DNA from: a virus
Reading direction: 5' to 3' (one strand)
DNA: 34,070 nucleotides
IMG/VR virus record: IMGVR_UViG_3300036985_004744
Coordinates: 1-34,070 of that record
The position numbers and the translations under genes were made by a program. Below, in pieces: positions 15,405 to 22,905 of the stretch (position 1 is its first letter; each line of letters begins with the position of its first letter). The notes beneath the pieces were generated by a model. That model saw nothing but the letters and a program-made list of their open reading frames with translations, had not been told where the DNA came from and ran no database searches.

Positions 15405-16337
15405 ATGTCTTTTGACCGCGTTCGGGAATCATCGACGACAACGGGCACCGGCGCGCTAACCCTCGCCGGTGCGCCTGCTGGGTTCCGTGGGTTCAACACG
15501 GTGTATGCGCCCGGTGGTGGTGTGCCAGTGTACTACGTCGTCGAGGGCGTCACCGTCGACGGGCTGCAGACTGGGCAGTGGGAGATTGGCGTCGGCGCCC
15601 TCGCTGGTGACGGCACACTGACGCGCGGCAATATCGTCGCATCCAGCAATGCCGGCGCCCTGGTGGTGTTTGCCGCAGGGACCAAGCGGGTATTTGACGC
15701 CGCTACCGTCGGGGCCGTCGACGCAATGATAGCGGCAGGGGCGGGGGGAGCTGCGGCGGGGGACCGTGCTGGTGTGCGTGCTGATGGCGGGAATGACTGG
15801 GGGTACCCGGGGGTGGAGTGGTTCCTTCAGGGTGAGTCGGCTCAGGCGCTGGCAACCAACGACATGGAGGTGCTCCCGTTCACCTGTCACGCGAACCTGA
15901 CACTGACGGACCTGATGGTCGACGTCACAGCGCCATCGGTGTCTGGGTCAGGCCAGTTCGCTTTGTACGCGGCCAGCATCGTCAACGGAGAGTTTGTTCT
16001 CGGCGCCCGCATCGCCATCCTCGGCACAGTGAGCACGGTTGGGGTGGGACTCAAGTCGCTGACAGGCCTCTCGCAGGCGCTAACCAGGGGCACCGTCTAC
16101 GCGCTGGCATTCGCCGTCAACGATACCGTGACGATGCGCAAGCCCTGGTACAAGTCGGCCTTCTCGCGGCACCGGCGAAACGCCAGCAATGCGACCTACG
16201 GCATCTTCATCGTCAAGTGGTTCGCCGCGGCATCGTACCCGCCGCCAAGCACCGGCCCGACTGTTACAGCGGTTGGCGTCATCACGGCAACGCAAGGCGT
16301 CTGCTGCTCAATCATGACGAAATGGACGACGCCATGA
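15405..16337 (+). CDS. Tail fiber / surface protein with common phage fiber N-terminal module
   Basis: 310 residues. Residues 1-~100 carry a module often seen at the N-terminus of phage tail-fiber or virion surface proteins: DRVRESSTTTGTGALTLAGAPAGFRGF, YYVVEGVTVDG, QWEIGVGAL, TLTRGNIVASSNAGALVVFAAGTKRVF. A Gly/Ala hinge (MIAAGAGGAAAGDRAGV) follows, and then a ~190-residue beta-rich domain (FALYAASIVNGEFVLGARIAILG) that may bind the host surface or a partner. Attachment by the N-terminal module is general knowledge of such proteins. What this C-terminal domain binds is unknown. It sits upstream of the tail genes, not after them. The stop overlaps the next start. Confidence 0.7.
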   Translation: MSFDRVRESSTTTGTGALTLAGAPAGFRGFNTVYAPGGGVPVYYVVEGVTVDGLQTGQWEIGVGALAGDGTLTRGNIVASSNAGALVVFAAGTKRVFDAATVGAVDAMIAAGAGGAAAGDRAGVRADGGNDWGYPGVEWFLQGESAQALATNDMEVLPFTCHANLTLTDLMVDVTAPSVSGSGQFALYAASIVNGEFVLGARIAILGTVSTVGVGLKSLTGLSQALTRGTVYALAFAVNDTVTMRKPWYKSAFSRHRRNASNATYGIFIVKWFAAASYPPPSTGPTVTAVGVITATQGVCCSIMTKWTTP

Positions 16338-16777
16338 TTGAGGTTGCCGTCAACGAGGTCCACGACGTCCGCACGGGCATCACCACCCGCACCCCCATCC
16401 TGCGCCCCCTCATTGACGTCCAGGCCGAGCGCGCCGCTGTTCTCACCGCCGAGGTCGAGGCAGCCGTCGACGCTGCATACCCTGGGCGCGAGCAGACGCT
16501 GCTGACCATGGACCTCGCCGAGCTTCAACAGGCGATGCGCCCCGACAGTGGGGCCGACTTCTCCCTCGTTGACGGGGACGTGTTCTCCCGCCTCGTCGGC
16601 GCGGTAGAATGGGTCAAGGCTGCGCGCCGTCTCGGTGCCGCTGCCGAGGAGGCATGCGAAGCCGCGACGACCATGGACGCGCTGCAGGCCATCACCGTCG
16701 ACATCGCCTCACTCGGTCCCCCGCCTCTCGTTCGCAGTCGCGAGACCCGCCGGGCTCTCGACCTCATCTCACTGTAG
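16334..16777 (+). CDS. Hypothetical protein following the fiber gene
   Basis: 147 residues; ATG 16334 chosen for its overlap with the fiber stop, because the frame upstream shadows that gene. N-terminal part is beta-like (MIEVAVNEVHDVRTGITTRTPI); the rest is helical and acidic (LDVQAERAAVLTAEVEAAVDAAY; RLGAAAEEACEAATTMDALQ). Position directly after a fiber gene and a helical composition are what a fiber chaperone or assembly factor would show, but no motif confirms it. Confidence 0.6.
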   Translation: MIEVAVNEVHDVRTGITTRTPILRPLIDVQAERAAVLTAEVEAAVDAAYPGREQTLLTMDLAELQQAMRPDSGADFSLVDGDVFSRLVGAVEWVKAARRLGAAAEEACEAATTMDALQAITVDIASLGPPPLVRSRETRRALDLISL

Positions 16778-16786
16778 GAGCACACC

Positions 16787-17191
16787 GTGGCCGTCCGCAT
16801 CGCAGACAGTGTCCGCAACACGCGCGTCGATGCCATCCGCATCGCCATCGACGCAGGCGCCGGCGCTGGCCTGCTGCACATTTACGCAGGTGCCAAGCCC
16901 GGAACCAAGGGCGCTGCGCCGGCGGGGCTGCTCCTCGCCGAGCTGGTCTGCGCTGACCCCTGTGGCTCGTCGACGGGTGGGGTTTTCACCCTCACCGTTC
17001 CATTCTCCGACACCGCCGCAAACAACACCGGCACCGCGTCGTTTTTCTATCTCGTCGACTCCACCGGGGCCTACGTCTGCGAGGGTGACTGCGCTACCTC
17101 GGGCAGTGATTTGAACCTGACCACCCTCAGCATCGTCAGCGGTCAACCCGTCCAGGTGACCTCGATGACCATCACCGACGGGAACGTCTAA
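16787..17191 (+). CDS. Beta-rich virion-associated protein
   Basis: 134 residues from GTG 16787, with AGGAGCACACC directly in front. It reads as an all-beta domain: RVDAIRIAIDAGAGAGLLHIYAG, GLLLAELVCADPCGS, VFTLTVPFSD, GTASFFYLVDSTGAYVCEGD, then LNLTTLSIVSGQPVQVTSMT. This 'LhIYaG..p......G.LL..l' followed by 'g.a.ff...d..G..v.eG.v...' layout recurs in structural regions of phages, in my memory as virion-associated proteins without assigned function. It forms a set with the next two genes. Confidence 0.6.
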   Translation: MAVRIADSVRNTRVDAIRIAIDAGAGAGLLHIYAGAKPGTKGAAPAGLLLAELVCADPCGSSTGGVFTLTVPFSDTAANNTGTASFFYLVDSTGAYVCEGDCATSGSDLNLTTLSIVSGQPVQVTSMTITDGNV

Positions 17192-17634
17192 TGCCAGATA
17201 ACGTCGGCTATACACCCGGCAGTGGCGCCATCATCGCTGCCGACGACATCGGTGGCGCACTGCATCAACGCATCAAGGTCGTCGTCGGCGCCGACGGCGT
17301 CAACGATGGCGACGTTTCGCTGGCCAACCCGATGCCGATTCAAGGCGTGGGTGAGCTCGTCGAACAACTGGCCGCGATTCGCATGCTGCTGCAGTCGATG
17401 ACGCGCACCGTCGGGCAGGCGATGCCTGATGCGTTCGGGCGCCTGCTGGTCAATATCACCGGTCAAACGGTCACTGTTGCAGGTACCGTCGCGGTATCGT
17501 CGCTGCCAACGCTGGCGGCGGTCACGACGCTGACCAACCAAACGCAAATCGGCGGTCTCCCCGCTACCGAGCAAATCCCCTCACTGATGCGCATGGGTGC
17601 TGATTCCCTGCGCAGAAATATCGTGGTGACCTGA
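17191..17634 (+). CDS. Virion-associated protein with ADDIGG-type N-terminus
   Basis: 147 residues, start overlapping the previous stop. The N-terminal motif ADDIGGALHQRIKVVVGADG followed by NDGDVSLANPMPI is a recurrent phage structural-gene signature; it may mediate attachment. The middle is a helix (GELVEQLAAIRMLLQSMTRT) and the end a beta-rich, Thr/Val-rich segment, perhaps trimeric as in fibers. Function not known. The stop overlaps the kelch-like gene. Confidence 0.6.
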   Translation: MPDNVGYTPGSGAIIAADDIGGALHQRIKVVVGADGVNDGDVSLANPMPIQGVGELVEQLAAIRMLLQSMTRTVGQAMPDAFGRLLVNITGQTVTVAGTVAVSSLPTLAAVTTLTNQTQIGGLPATEQIPSLMRMGADSLRRNIVVT

Positions 17635-19076
17635 TGGCGACGACAAACGGCAATCGCAAACTGTTGGACCTGAAACGCTGGGAGTTCTGCAGCCCAGCCC
17701 CTGTCGCGACGACGGCGGGCTCGTTCGTCGTCTCGTCGCGACACTTCAAACAGGGTCAACTTTTCATGTCGAGTGCAACGGCGCACTACCTATACAATCC
17801 ACAGGAAGATGGATTCGTTCAGATTCCGTCGGGCGCTTTGGCTGGTGCGTTCGGCGCCGGCGCTTGTGGCGTCGCCACTTCTGTCGGTCCGTCGGGTACT
17901 GCAACAGCGGGGACGACGTCGACGATTACGACGGGGTTGAATCTCCAGCGTGACCTCCGAGGATATTCCATCCACATCACCGGCGGCCCAAACGCTGGCG
18001 TGACGCTGACGATTGCGAGCAACACTCTCGGTGCTGCTGCCGTCATCACGGTACCGGTGCAAGCGTCGGCATTCAGTGCGTCGACGACGTTTCGCCTGTT
18101 GACCCCCCGATGGTATGTGCTCAATGCAATCGGGTCCCTGGGCACGACGACAGCCAACGTGTTCAAGTTTTACGATTTGGCACTCAACACATGGACCGCT
18201 GCCGAGACGGGCGCTACCGACGGCATCGCGCCTGCCGCCGTCATCGGCACCGACGGAAAACTCATTGGCACCCCGTCGTGGGTCGGCTCAAGCTACACGC
18301 AATTTGCAACGGGCACGGCAACGGCTGGCGGCGCGTCGACGTTGACCAATGCGGTCAAAACATGGGCCGTCAATCAGTGGGCGCAATCGCAAGTGCGCAT
18401 CGTGTCGGGCACTGGCGCCGGCCAAATCCGCACCATTGCGAGCAACACGGCGACGGTGCTGACGACGTCGGCGGCGTGGACCACCGCGCCTGACGCGACG
18501 TCGGTCTACTCGTTGGAAGGCAACGACGACTTCATTTATTACATGGGCTCCGCCGCCGTCACGCTGTTTCGCTATAGCATCACCGCTGGCACATGGACGA
18601 CGCTGTCGCCCGCTGCTGCACGCGCTGCTGCGCCTGCTGTCGGCATGTCGGGTCACTGGATATTTGAGTCAGCCGACGCCGCATGGACGAACGAAAGCGC
18701 CATTCAAAACGGCCGCTACATCTACTCGTTCCGGGGTGGTGCTGGCGCCGTCTTGGACCGCTATGACATCGCCGGAAACACATGGCTGTCTGCTGTGGCC
18801 TATTCGCCTGCTACCGAGGTGTTTGGCGTCGGTAGCAAGTACAACTACGTCGGCGACTATATCTATTCGCAGAAGGACGCGACAGGCCGGTTTTTTCGGT
18901 ACAACGTCGTCACGGGTGAGCAGATCGGCTGGACGACGATGACGTACACTCAAGGCGCCGCAATCGCTGGCGACACGATGTTCGATGCGAGCTACGTCGA
19001 CGGCGCTACCAACATCACGTTTCTGTACATGATCCTCAATACCAGCAATATCATGCTGCGCTGTATGGTGGTGTGA
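17634..19076 (+). CDS. Kelch-like beta-propeller virion protein with duplicated insert domain
   Basis: 480 residues. Repeats of the form 'YIYS....vlyRYdi.tntW' mark propeller blades: VFKFYDLALNTWT (~176-188), FIYYMGSAAVTLFRYSITAGTW (~300-321), YIYSFRGGAGAVLDRYDIAGNTW (~362-384) and YIYSQKDATGRFFRYNVVTGE (~409-429). Two ~69-residue inserts align with each other, 88-156 and 226-293, both opening GTATAG..ST and both containing a TIASNT core. The second has 'IVSGTGAGQIRTIASNT', a module known in other phage surface proteins. Likely a tail or capsid-exposed adhesin; no enzyme motif is visible. Several rare-looking AT-rich codons occur compared with its neighbours, which may indicate more recent acquisition. 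Confidence 0.65.
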   Translation: MATTNGNRKLLDLKRWEFCSPAPVATTAGSFVVSSRHFKQGQLFMSSATAHYLYNPQEDGFVQIPSGALAGAFGAGACGVATSVGPSGTATAGTTSTITTGLNLQRDLRGYSIHITGGPNAGVTLTIASNTLGAAAVITVPVQASAFSASTTFRLLTPRWYVLNAIGSLGTTTANVFKFYDLALNTWTAAETGATDGIAPAAVIGTDGKLIGTPSWVGSSYTQFATGTATAGGASTLTNAVKTWAVNQWAQSQVRIVSGTGAGQIRTIASNTATVLTTSAAWTTAPDATSVYSLEGNDDFIYYMGSAAVTLFRYSITAGTWTTLSPAAARAAAPAVGMSGHWIFESADAAWTNESAIQNGRYIYSFRGGAGAVLDRYDIAGNTWLSAVAYSPATEVFGVGSKYNYVGDYIYSQKDATGRFFRYNVVTGEQIGWTTMTYTQGAAIAGDTMFDASYVDGATNITFLYMILNTSNIMLRCMVV

Positions 19077-19240
19077 TGACAATCGACCAACTGATAGCAA
19101 TGGCTCAGGCCCGCGTCGCATACCTCTCGCAGCTGCGTTCGTCGGCGCTGGCGATTGGCGACCTTGCCCAGGCCGCGAGCGTCGACGCCGAGATTGCGAC
19201 GACACAGAACACGCTGAATCAACTGCTGTCGCTGAGGTGA
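19076..19240 (+). CDS. Small helical phage protein (54 residues)
   Basis: A 54-codon frame whose ATG overlaps the kelch-like gene's stop. The sequence MTIDQLIAMAQARVAYLSQL, then IGDLAQAASVDAEIATTQNT and a closing LNQLLSLR, forms a helical hairpin. I recall near-identical small proteins beside tail or surface genes of other phages, function unknown. It is short, but the frame, overlap and conserved look make it a confident gene. Confidence 0.7.
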   Translation: MTIDQLIAMAQARVAYLSQLRSSALAIGDLAQAASVDAEIATTQNTLNQLLSLR

Positions 19241-19244
19241 CCCC

Positions 19245-19955
19245 GTGCTGCTGACGCTGCTCCAGTCCGGCGGCGTTGCGGCGGTGACGGGCTCGGGGGC
19301 GATTACCCTCGACTCCGTCTCTGTCGATGGGGCAGGCACGTCCGTCATTCAGGCGTCGGGCGCGGTCTCCCTTGCATCAGTATCCGTCGCTGGCGCTGGC
19401 ACCTCGACGATTCAGGGCACCAGCGCAATCACGTTGGCCGGTGCTGCCATCGCTGGCTCCGGCACCTCGACCGTCCAGGCGTCGGGCTCCATCGTGCTGG
19501 GCTCCGTCTCAGTCGCAGGGGTGGGCACCTCGACGATTCAGGCCGCCGGCGCCGTCACGCTGGGCAGCGTCTCCGTTGCGGGCACCGGGTCCCCAGTCGC
19601 CCAGGCCGCCGGCGCGATTGCGCTGGGTGGTGTCCTCGTCGCTGCATCCGGCGCCCAGCTGTTCCCCAAGATATGGGCCGAGGGCTGGGGCACGGTCGCA
19701 TGGGGCACCACCGATGACGCCCTGGGCGCGGGTGGACCGCTGCTGCCGGGCCCTCTCGTCGGGCAGCTCGCCTGCGTCGCCCCCTCGGTCGTCGGTTTGG
19801 TGTTCACGGTGTCCGGGTCTGCGTCGCTCGCCTGCGTCGCCCCGTCAGTAGAGGACCTGGTATGCACCGTCGCTGCTGATGCTACTCTCGCCTGCGTCGT
19901 CCGCAGCACCTGGGCATTCCCCGCCGTCTCTTTTACAAGGGCCTCACCGACATGA
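19245..19955 (+). CDS. Repeat-built beta-rich surface protein
   Basis: 236 residues from GTG 19245, 4 bases after the preceding stop. Residues ~31-135 are five head-to-tail 21-residue repeats of the form GTSTIQAAGAVTLGSVSVAG, with a partial unit before them (~13-30). After a Trp-rich linker (WAEGWGTVAWGTTDDA) a different 20-residue repeat occurs twice and then partly: LACVAPSVVGLVFTVSGSAS (175-194), 195-214, and LACVV from 215. The regular alternation suggests a beta-solenoid or stacked beta fiber. Position among surface proteins suggests a fiber shaft or adhesin. No catalytic residues. Its stop overlaps the next start. Confidence 0.65.
   Translation: MLLTLLQSGGVAAVTGSGAITLDSVSVDGAGTSVIQASGAVSLASVSVAGAGTSTIQGTSAITLAGAAIAGSGTSTVQASGSIVLGSVSVAGVGTSTIQAAGAVTLGSVSVAGTGSPVAQAAGAIALGGVLVAASGAQLFPKIWAEGWGTVAWGTTDDALGAGGPLLPGPLVGQLACVAPSVVGLVFTVSGSASLACVAPSVEDLVCTVAADATLACVVRSTWAFPAVSFTRASPT
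19276..19649 (+). repeat. 63-bp coding repeats (about six units)
   Basis: The coding repeats correspond to the 21-residue units. Full units start at 19335, 19398, 19461, 19524 and 19587, with a partial unit upstream. The copies keep the phase exactly but differ at many third positions, so this is an old array under protein-level selection and not a recent slippage product. Confidence 0.8.
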
Positions 19956-20272
19956 GCGATATCAGATTGAAACGAGGGCAGACCGGCTCCGCCACGTTTA
20001 CGCTCCTCGATGACGCAGGCGCTGCCTTCGACCTCGACGGGTTCACCGTGACGCTGTGCATCGCAAGCCGGCAGCGGTTCGAGCGTGTCGCCACCATCAA
20101 CGCCCCGACGACGCTGGGCACCGGGTCCTTTGAGTTCACCGAGGCCGACTACGAGAAGCTGCGCCCCGGCGAGTACGTCTTCGAGGTGTGGGCCACCGAT
20201 AGCACCAACAACCTGCCGGTGTTCTCGGGCACCCTCGCCGTCGTCGACGTGCCTCAGCTGGCCGCGCCATGA
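19952..20272 (+). CDS. Ig-like / baseplate-type structural protein
   Basis: 106 residues, start overlapping the previous stop. One beta-sandwich domain: DIRLKRGQTGSATFTLLDDAGAAFDLDGFTVTL, then GTGSFEFTEADYEKLRPGEYVFEVWAT, and FSGTLAVVDVP. The pattern 'kRGdt..f.ftl.d..G.a.dLtg.tv.l' and 'D...l.pG.Y.fev' is that of small BppU-N or Ig-like modules in phage baseplate and fiber proteins. It may join the repeat protein to the virion. Confidence 0.55.
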   Translation: MSDIRLKRGQTGSATFTLLDDAGAAFDLDGFTVTLCIASRQRFERVATINAPTTLGTGSFEFTEADYEKLRPGEYVFEVWATDSTNNLPVFSGTLAVVDVPQLAAP

Positions 20273-20727
20273 GCCTCACCACGGTCAAAGCCCAGCTGTC
20301 ACGCATCCTCGAAGGCACCACCCCGACAACGAAGGCGCGCGGGCTCCCCTCGTCGTTTCGTCGGGTCTCCATCGCCGAGGGGCAGGACCCTCTCGACGGG
20401 CGCCGCTTCTACTTTCGCCTCGATTCCCTGTCGGTCCTGGGCCCCCATATCCAAGTCGACGGGGGTTTCACCCGCAGCGTCGACGCCCTGGTGCTCGTCG
20501 TCTGCTACCCTGAGGACCTCGGTGGTGACGAGGTGGACGACCACATCCATGCCGACTATCGCGTGCTGATGGCCGACCTCCTCGACCAAACCAACTGGCG
20601 CCCTGAAAAAAGCGGGCTCATCAACGTCCTCGCCGAGTCGGGCTCACTCCTCGCAACGTCGACAATCGAGCGCGAGCCCGGCATCATCCGCCTCGTCATC
20701 CCTCTCACCGTGGAGCACACACAATGA
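20269..20727 (+). CDS. Tail terminator / tail completion candidate
   Basis: 152 residues, with overlaps on both sides. Immediately upstream of the tail tube gene, where the tail terminator is usual. The layout agrees: an N-terminal helix (LTTVKAQLSRIL), strands including DGRRFYFRLDSLSVLG and DALVLVVCYPED, a helix YRVLMADLLDQTNW, and C-terminal strands TSTIEREPGIIRLVIPLTVEH. Terminator proteins are ~130-150 residue alpha/beta proteins that cap the finished tube. No sequence-specific motif proves this. Confidence 0.5.
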   Translation: MSLTTVKAQLSRILEGTTPTTKARGLPSSFRRVSIAEGQDPLDGRRFYFRLDSLSVLGPHIQVDGGFTRSVDALVLVVCYPEDLGGDEVDDHIHADYRVLMADLLDQTNWRPEKSGLINVLAESGSLLATSTIEREPGIIRLVIPLTVEHTQ

Positions 20728-21953
20728 CCGCCCTACTCCGTCAGCTCGATGTCCAGTTTGGCCTTCACGCCGACGTCAACGATTTTACCACCGCGCCCGT
20801 CACGTTTCGCCGCCTGCAGGTGACCGGTGGGGCCGAGTCGCTGATGCCTCGCCGCCTGATGGAGATATCCCGCAACGATATCGCGTCGCTCGATGGCCGA
20901 GGATTCGTCCACCTGTACGGCCCCCTCGACCTCGCCGACCTCGCGCCGGTGACCGAGTTCAAGGGCGTCAACACCAACGACGGCGCCGCCGTGGCTGCTG
21001 CCGGGTGGGCCGCCAAAATGGAGCAGGCCGATCTGCTCACCTCGATGTTTGGTTCGCTGCCAGTGGCGACGACGAGCGCAGCCCCGACTGTCGCAGCCTC
21101 GGGCCACACCACGACGACGCTGACGACCGCCGGCACCGCCCCAGTCGCCGGTGAGTTTTTCCTGTTCCAGACCTCCGCAGGCCCGGTCATCCGGCAGGTG
21201 TTCAGTGTCGCCGGTCAAGTCGCGACGTTCGACCGCAGCTACGCCGGCACGCCGACGAGCGCGTCCACCATCATCCGCGCAGCCCGCTGGGTGTGGGATG
21301 CGTCGGTGCGCAACCACATCCACATGGGAGCGAAAGTCGAGGTGGTCGGCTCACTCCTCGCCACGTTCCTCGGTCTCGCCCCGGTGTCCTGCGCAATCGC
21401 AATCCCCACCGGCGGCAAGCTGACCGCCACCTGGGCGTTCTCGCCGTCCGACGTCGACGGGTTCGCTGCGCCTGCTGCGCCAACCCCGACGCCGCCCACC
21501 GCCGGCACGCCCATCGTCGGGCTCAATGCCGTCGTAATGATTGGCAACGAGAGGTTTTTCGCTGACAGCATCAGCCTCACCATCAACACGGGCAACGAGG
21601 CCCGTACCACCCCGGCGTCAGAGAACGGCGTCGCCGGTGGCATCCAGGCGGAGAAGCGCGGCAACGGTTTGCAGCTGACATTCAGCATCCGCAACGAGAG
21701 CAACCTGCGCGGCGGTGTGGAACGCAACGCAGGCAGCGAGACGCTGCGCACGCTCGCCGGTGACACCCTCGGGGCCGGTGCCCTGTCGACGTCGCGCGAC
21801 GTCCTCCTCGTCGTGGGTCGCAGCGCTGGTGCCGCCCTCGCCCTCAGGATTGGCTCAGCCGACACGCAAGTCACAATGGCCACGGTGGGTGCCACCCAAG
21901 CCATCACCGTCACCTGCACCGCCACTGACAGCGCCTCCCTCGGGGTGTTCTGA
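20724..21953 (+). CDS. Major tail tube protein candidate
   Basis: 409 residues, start overlapping the preceding gene. It is beta-rich and placed directly before the two-frame chaperone and tape measure genes, the standard place for the tube protein. N-terminal part: LDVQFGLHADVNDFTTAPVTF. A small insert resembling the 'aGefFlfqt..GpvIRqv..v.G..atfdRsyaGTp' phage module is at ~147-185, and C-terminal strands include AVVMIGNERFFADSISLTINTG and GNGLQLTFSIRN. It is larger than the ~200 residues of many siphoviral tubes, which fits fused decoration or insert domains. Tube assignment is by context and composition. Confidence 0.6.
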   Translation: MTALLRQLDVQFGLHADVNDFTTAPVTFRRLQVTGGAESLMPRRLMEISRNDIASLDGRGFVHLYGPLDLADLAPVTEFKGVNTNDGAAVAAAGWAAKMEQADLLTSMFGSLPVATTSAAPTVAASGHTTTTLTTAGTAPVAGEFFLFQTSAGPVIRQVFSVAGQVATFDRSYAGTPTSASTIIRAARWVWDASVRNHIHMGAKVEVVGSLLATFLGLAPVSCAIAIPTGGKLTATWAFSPSDVDGFAAPAAPTPTPPTAGTPIVGLNAVVMIGNERFFADSISLTINTGNEARTTPASENGVAGGIQAEKRGNGLQLTFSIRNESNLRGGVERNAGSETLRTLAGDTLGAGALSTSRDVLLVVGRSAGAALALRIGSADTQVTMATVGATQAITVTCTATDSASLGVF

Positions 21954-22579
21954 TGTCGTTCCTCGTCGTCATCCCCGGCACGGTCCTCCCGATGCGGCCT
22001 CTCGTCGAGGTGCTGCGCGAGGACCATGAGGCCCGCGCGAGCGAGTATGCGATGCGCAGGGCATGGCGCGAGCAGCAGGGCATCCCGTCGACGCCCGATA
22101 TCGACTGGGCGGAGGAGCGTCGGCGGCTCGCTGCGATGCTCACCGTGGTCGACGCGGAAAACCCCGACGGCGCCATCGTCGCCCTCGGGCACCAGGCCGG
22201 GCTGATGGCCATGGCGCCGGCTCCCCGCGACCCCGGTGATTGGGTGAGGCCCGATGGCCTCGATGGCATTCAACTTGCGCCGCGCGCGCTGTCTGCGAGG
22301 GCACGCAACGAGCTCCGCGACGCATGGCGCGCGGTGGTGTCTGGTGGTTTCGACTCTCGCCCAGCCGCTGATGCGCTCATCTGCGCGAGCATCCAGGCCA
22401 TCGAAGGCGTCGAGGTGTACGGGGCTGCAGCGCCGGCGCCGATTGTCCTCGATGTCGCCGGCATGGGCCCGCTGTGGGAATGCGGGCTCGCCCCTTACCT
22501 CCTCGCCGCAGCCCTGTTCCTGACGAGCCTCGACCCAAAAAAAGCGCTGCGCTCTGGCGTGCTGCAGCTGCCGACCTGA
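21953..22579 (+). CDS. Tail assembly chaperone, short (0-frame) form
   Basis: 208 residues between the tube and tape measure genes, the usual site for lambda gpG-like chaperones that coat the tape measure during tail assembly. Its ATG overlaps the tube gene stop. It is mostly helical (ARNELRDAWRAVVSGG; APYLLAAALFLTSLD). Near its end it carries the heptamer A_AAA_AAA (22537-22543), in exactly the frame needed for a -1 shift; translation without a shift ends at the stop 22577-22579. The extended product is listed separately. Confidence 0.75.
   Translation: MSFLVVIPGTVLPMRPLVEVLREDHEARASEYAMRRAWREQQGIPSTPDIDWAEERRRLAAMLTVVDAENPDGAIVALGHQAGLMAMAPAPRDPGDWVRPDGLDGIQLAPRALSARARNELRDAWRAVVSGGFDSRPAADALICASIQAIEGVEVYGAAAPAPIVLDVAGMGPLWECGLAPYLLAAALFLTSLDPKKALRSGVLQLPT
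22537..22543 (+). promoter_or_regulatory. Programmed -1 ribosomal frameshift site
   Basis: Seven A residues read CCA AAA AAA GCG in the upstream frame, i.e. the ideal X_XXY_YYZ slippery heptamer A_AAA_AAA. A -1 slip leads straight into an open frame that continues to 22905 and has no convincing start of its own. GC-rich sequence downstream could form a stimulating structure, but I could not define one stem with certainty. Confidence 0.8.
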
Positions 22580-22905
22580 GCGCGTTCGTCTGTGACAGCT
22601 GCCCGTCCTCAAGGCGCCCTATGCTGGGCTGCCACGGGGGAGGGGCAAGCCTGCATTTTGCCGACCGGCCTGAGCAGACCGACACCTGCCCCCGCCGATG
22701 GCTGCGCAGGCACCCCGACCTGGGCGCTGCGTTCGAGCTGTGGCGCTTGCACGGTGGTGTTCCGACGTCTGGGCTGGGTGTCCTAGAAACGCTGACTGGT
22801 GATGCCCTGGATGCGCTGTGGGTGGTAGACTCCGCGCTGGGATATCGACGAGAAAAAGAACAAGAGCAGCACGCGGCTGAGGCCGCAGCGAGGGCGTCAT
22901 CATGA
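22543..22905 (+). CDS. Tail assembly chaperone extension (-1 frame; gpGT-like fusion product)
   Basis: Read after a -1 slip at 22537-22543, this frame adds 120 residues (SAALWRAAAADLSAF and on) to the first 197 residues of the upstream product, giving a ~317-residue fusion equivalent to lambda gpGT. The extension contains CPRRWLRRHPDLGAAFELWRL, GVPTSGLGVLETLTGDALDAL and a charged end YRREKEQEQHAAEAAA; this resembles chaperone T domains that recruit tail tube subunits. The in-frame ATG at 22474 has no ribosome site and lies within the upstream gene, so fusion is preferred. The stop overlaps the tape measure start. Confidence 0.75.
   Translation, partial: SAALWRAAAADLSAFVCDSCPSSRRPMLGCHGGGASLHFADRPEQTDTCPRRWLRRHPDLGAAFELWRLHGGVPTSGLGVLETLTGDALDALWVVDSALGYRREKEQEQHAAEAAARASS

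Noticed and set aside
22474-22905. Separate gene starting at ATG 22474
   Set aside because: No ribosome site, start buried in the upstream gene, and the slippery heptamer gives a better explanation for this frame.
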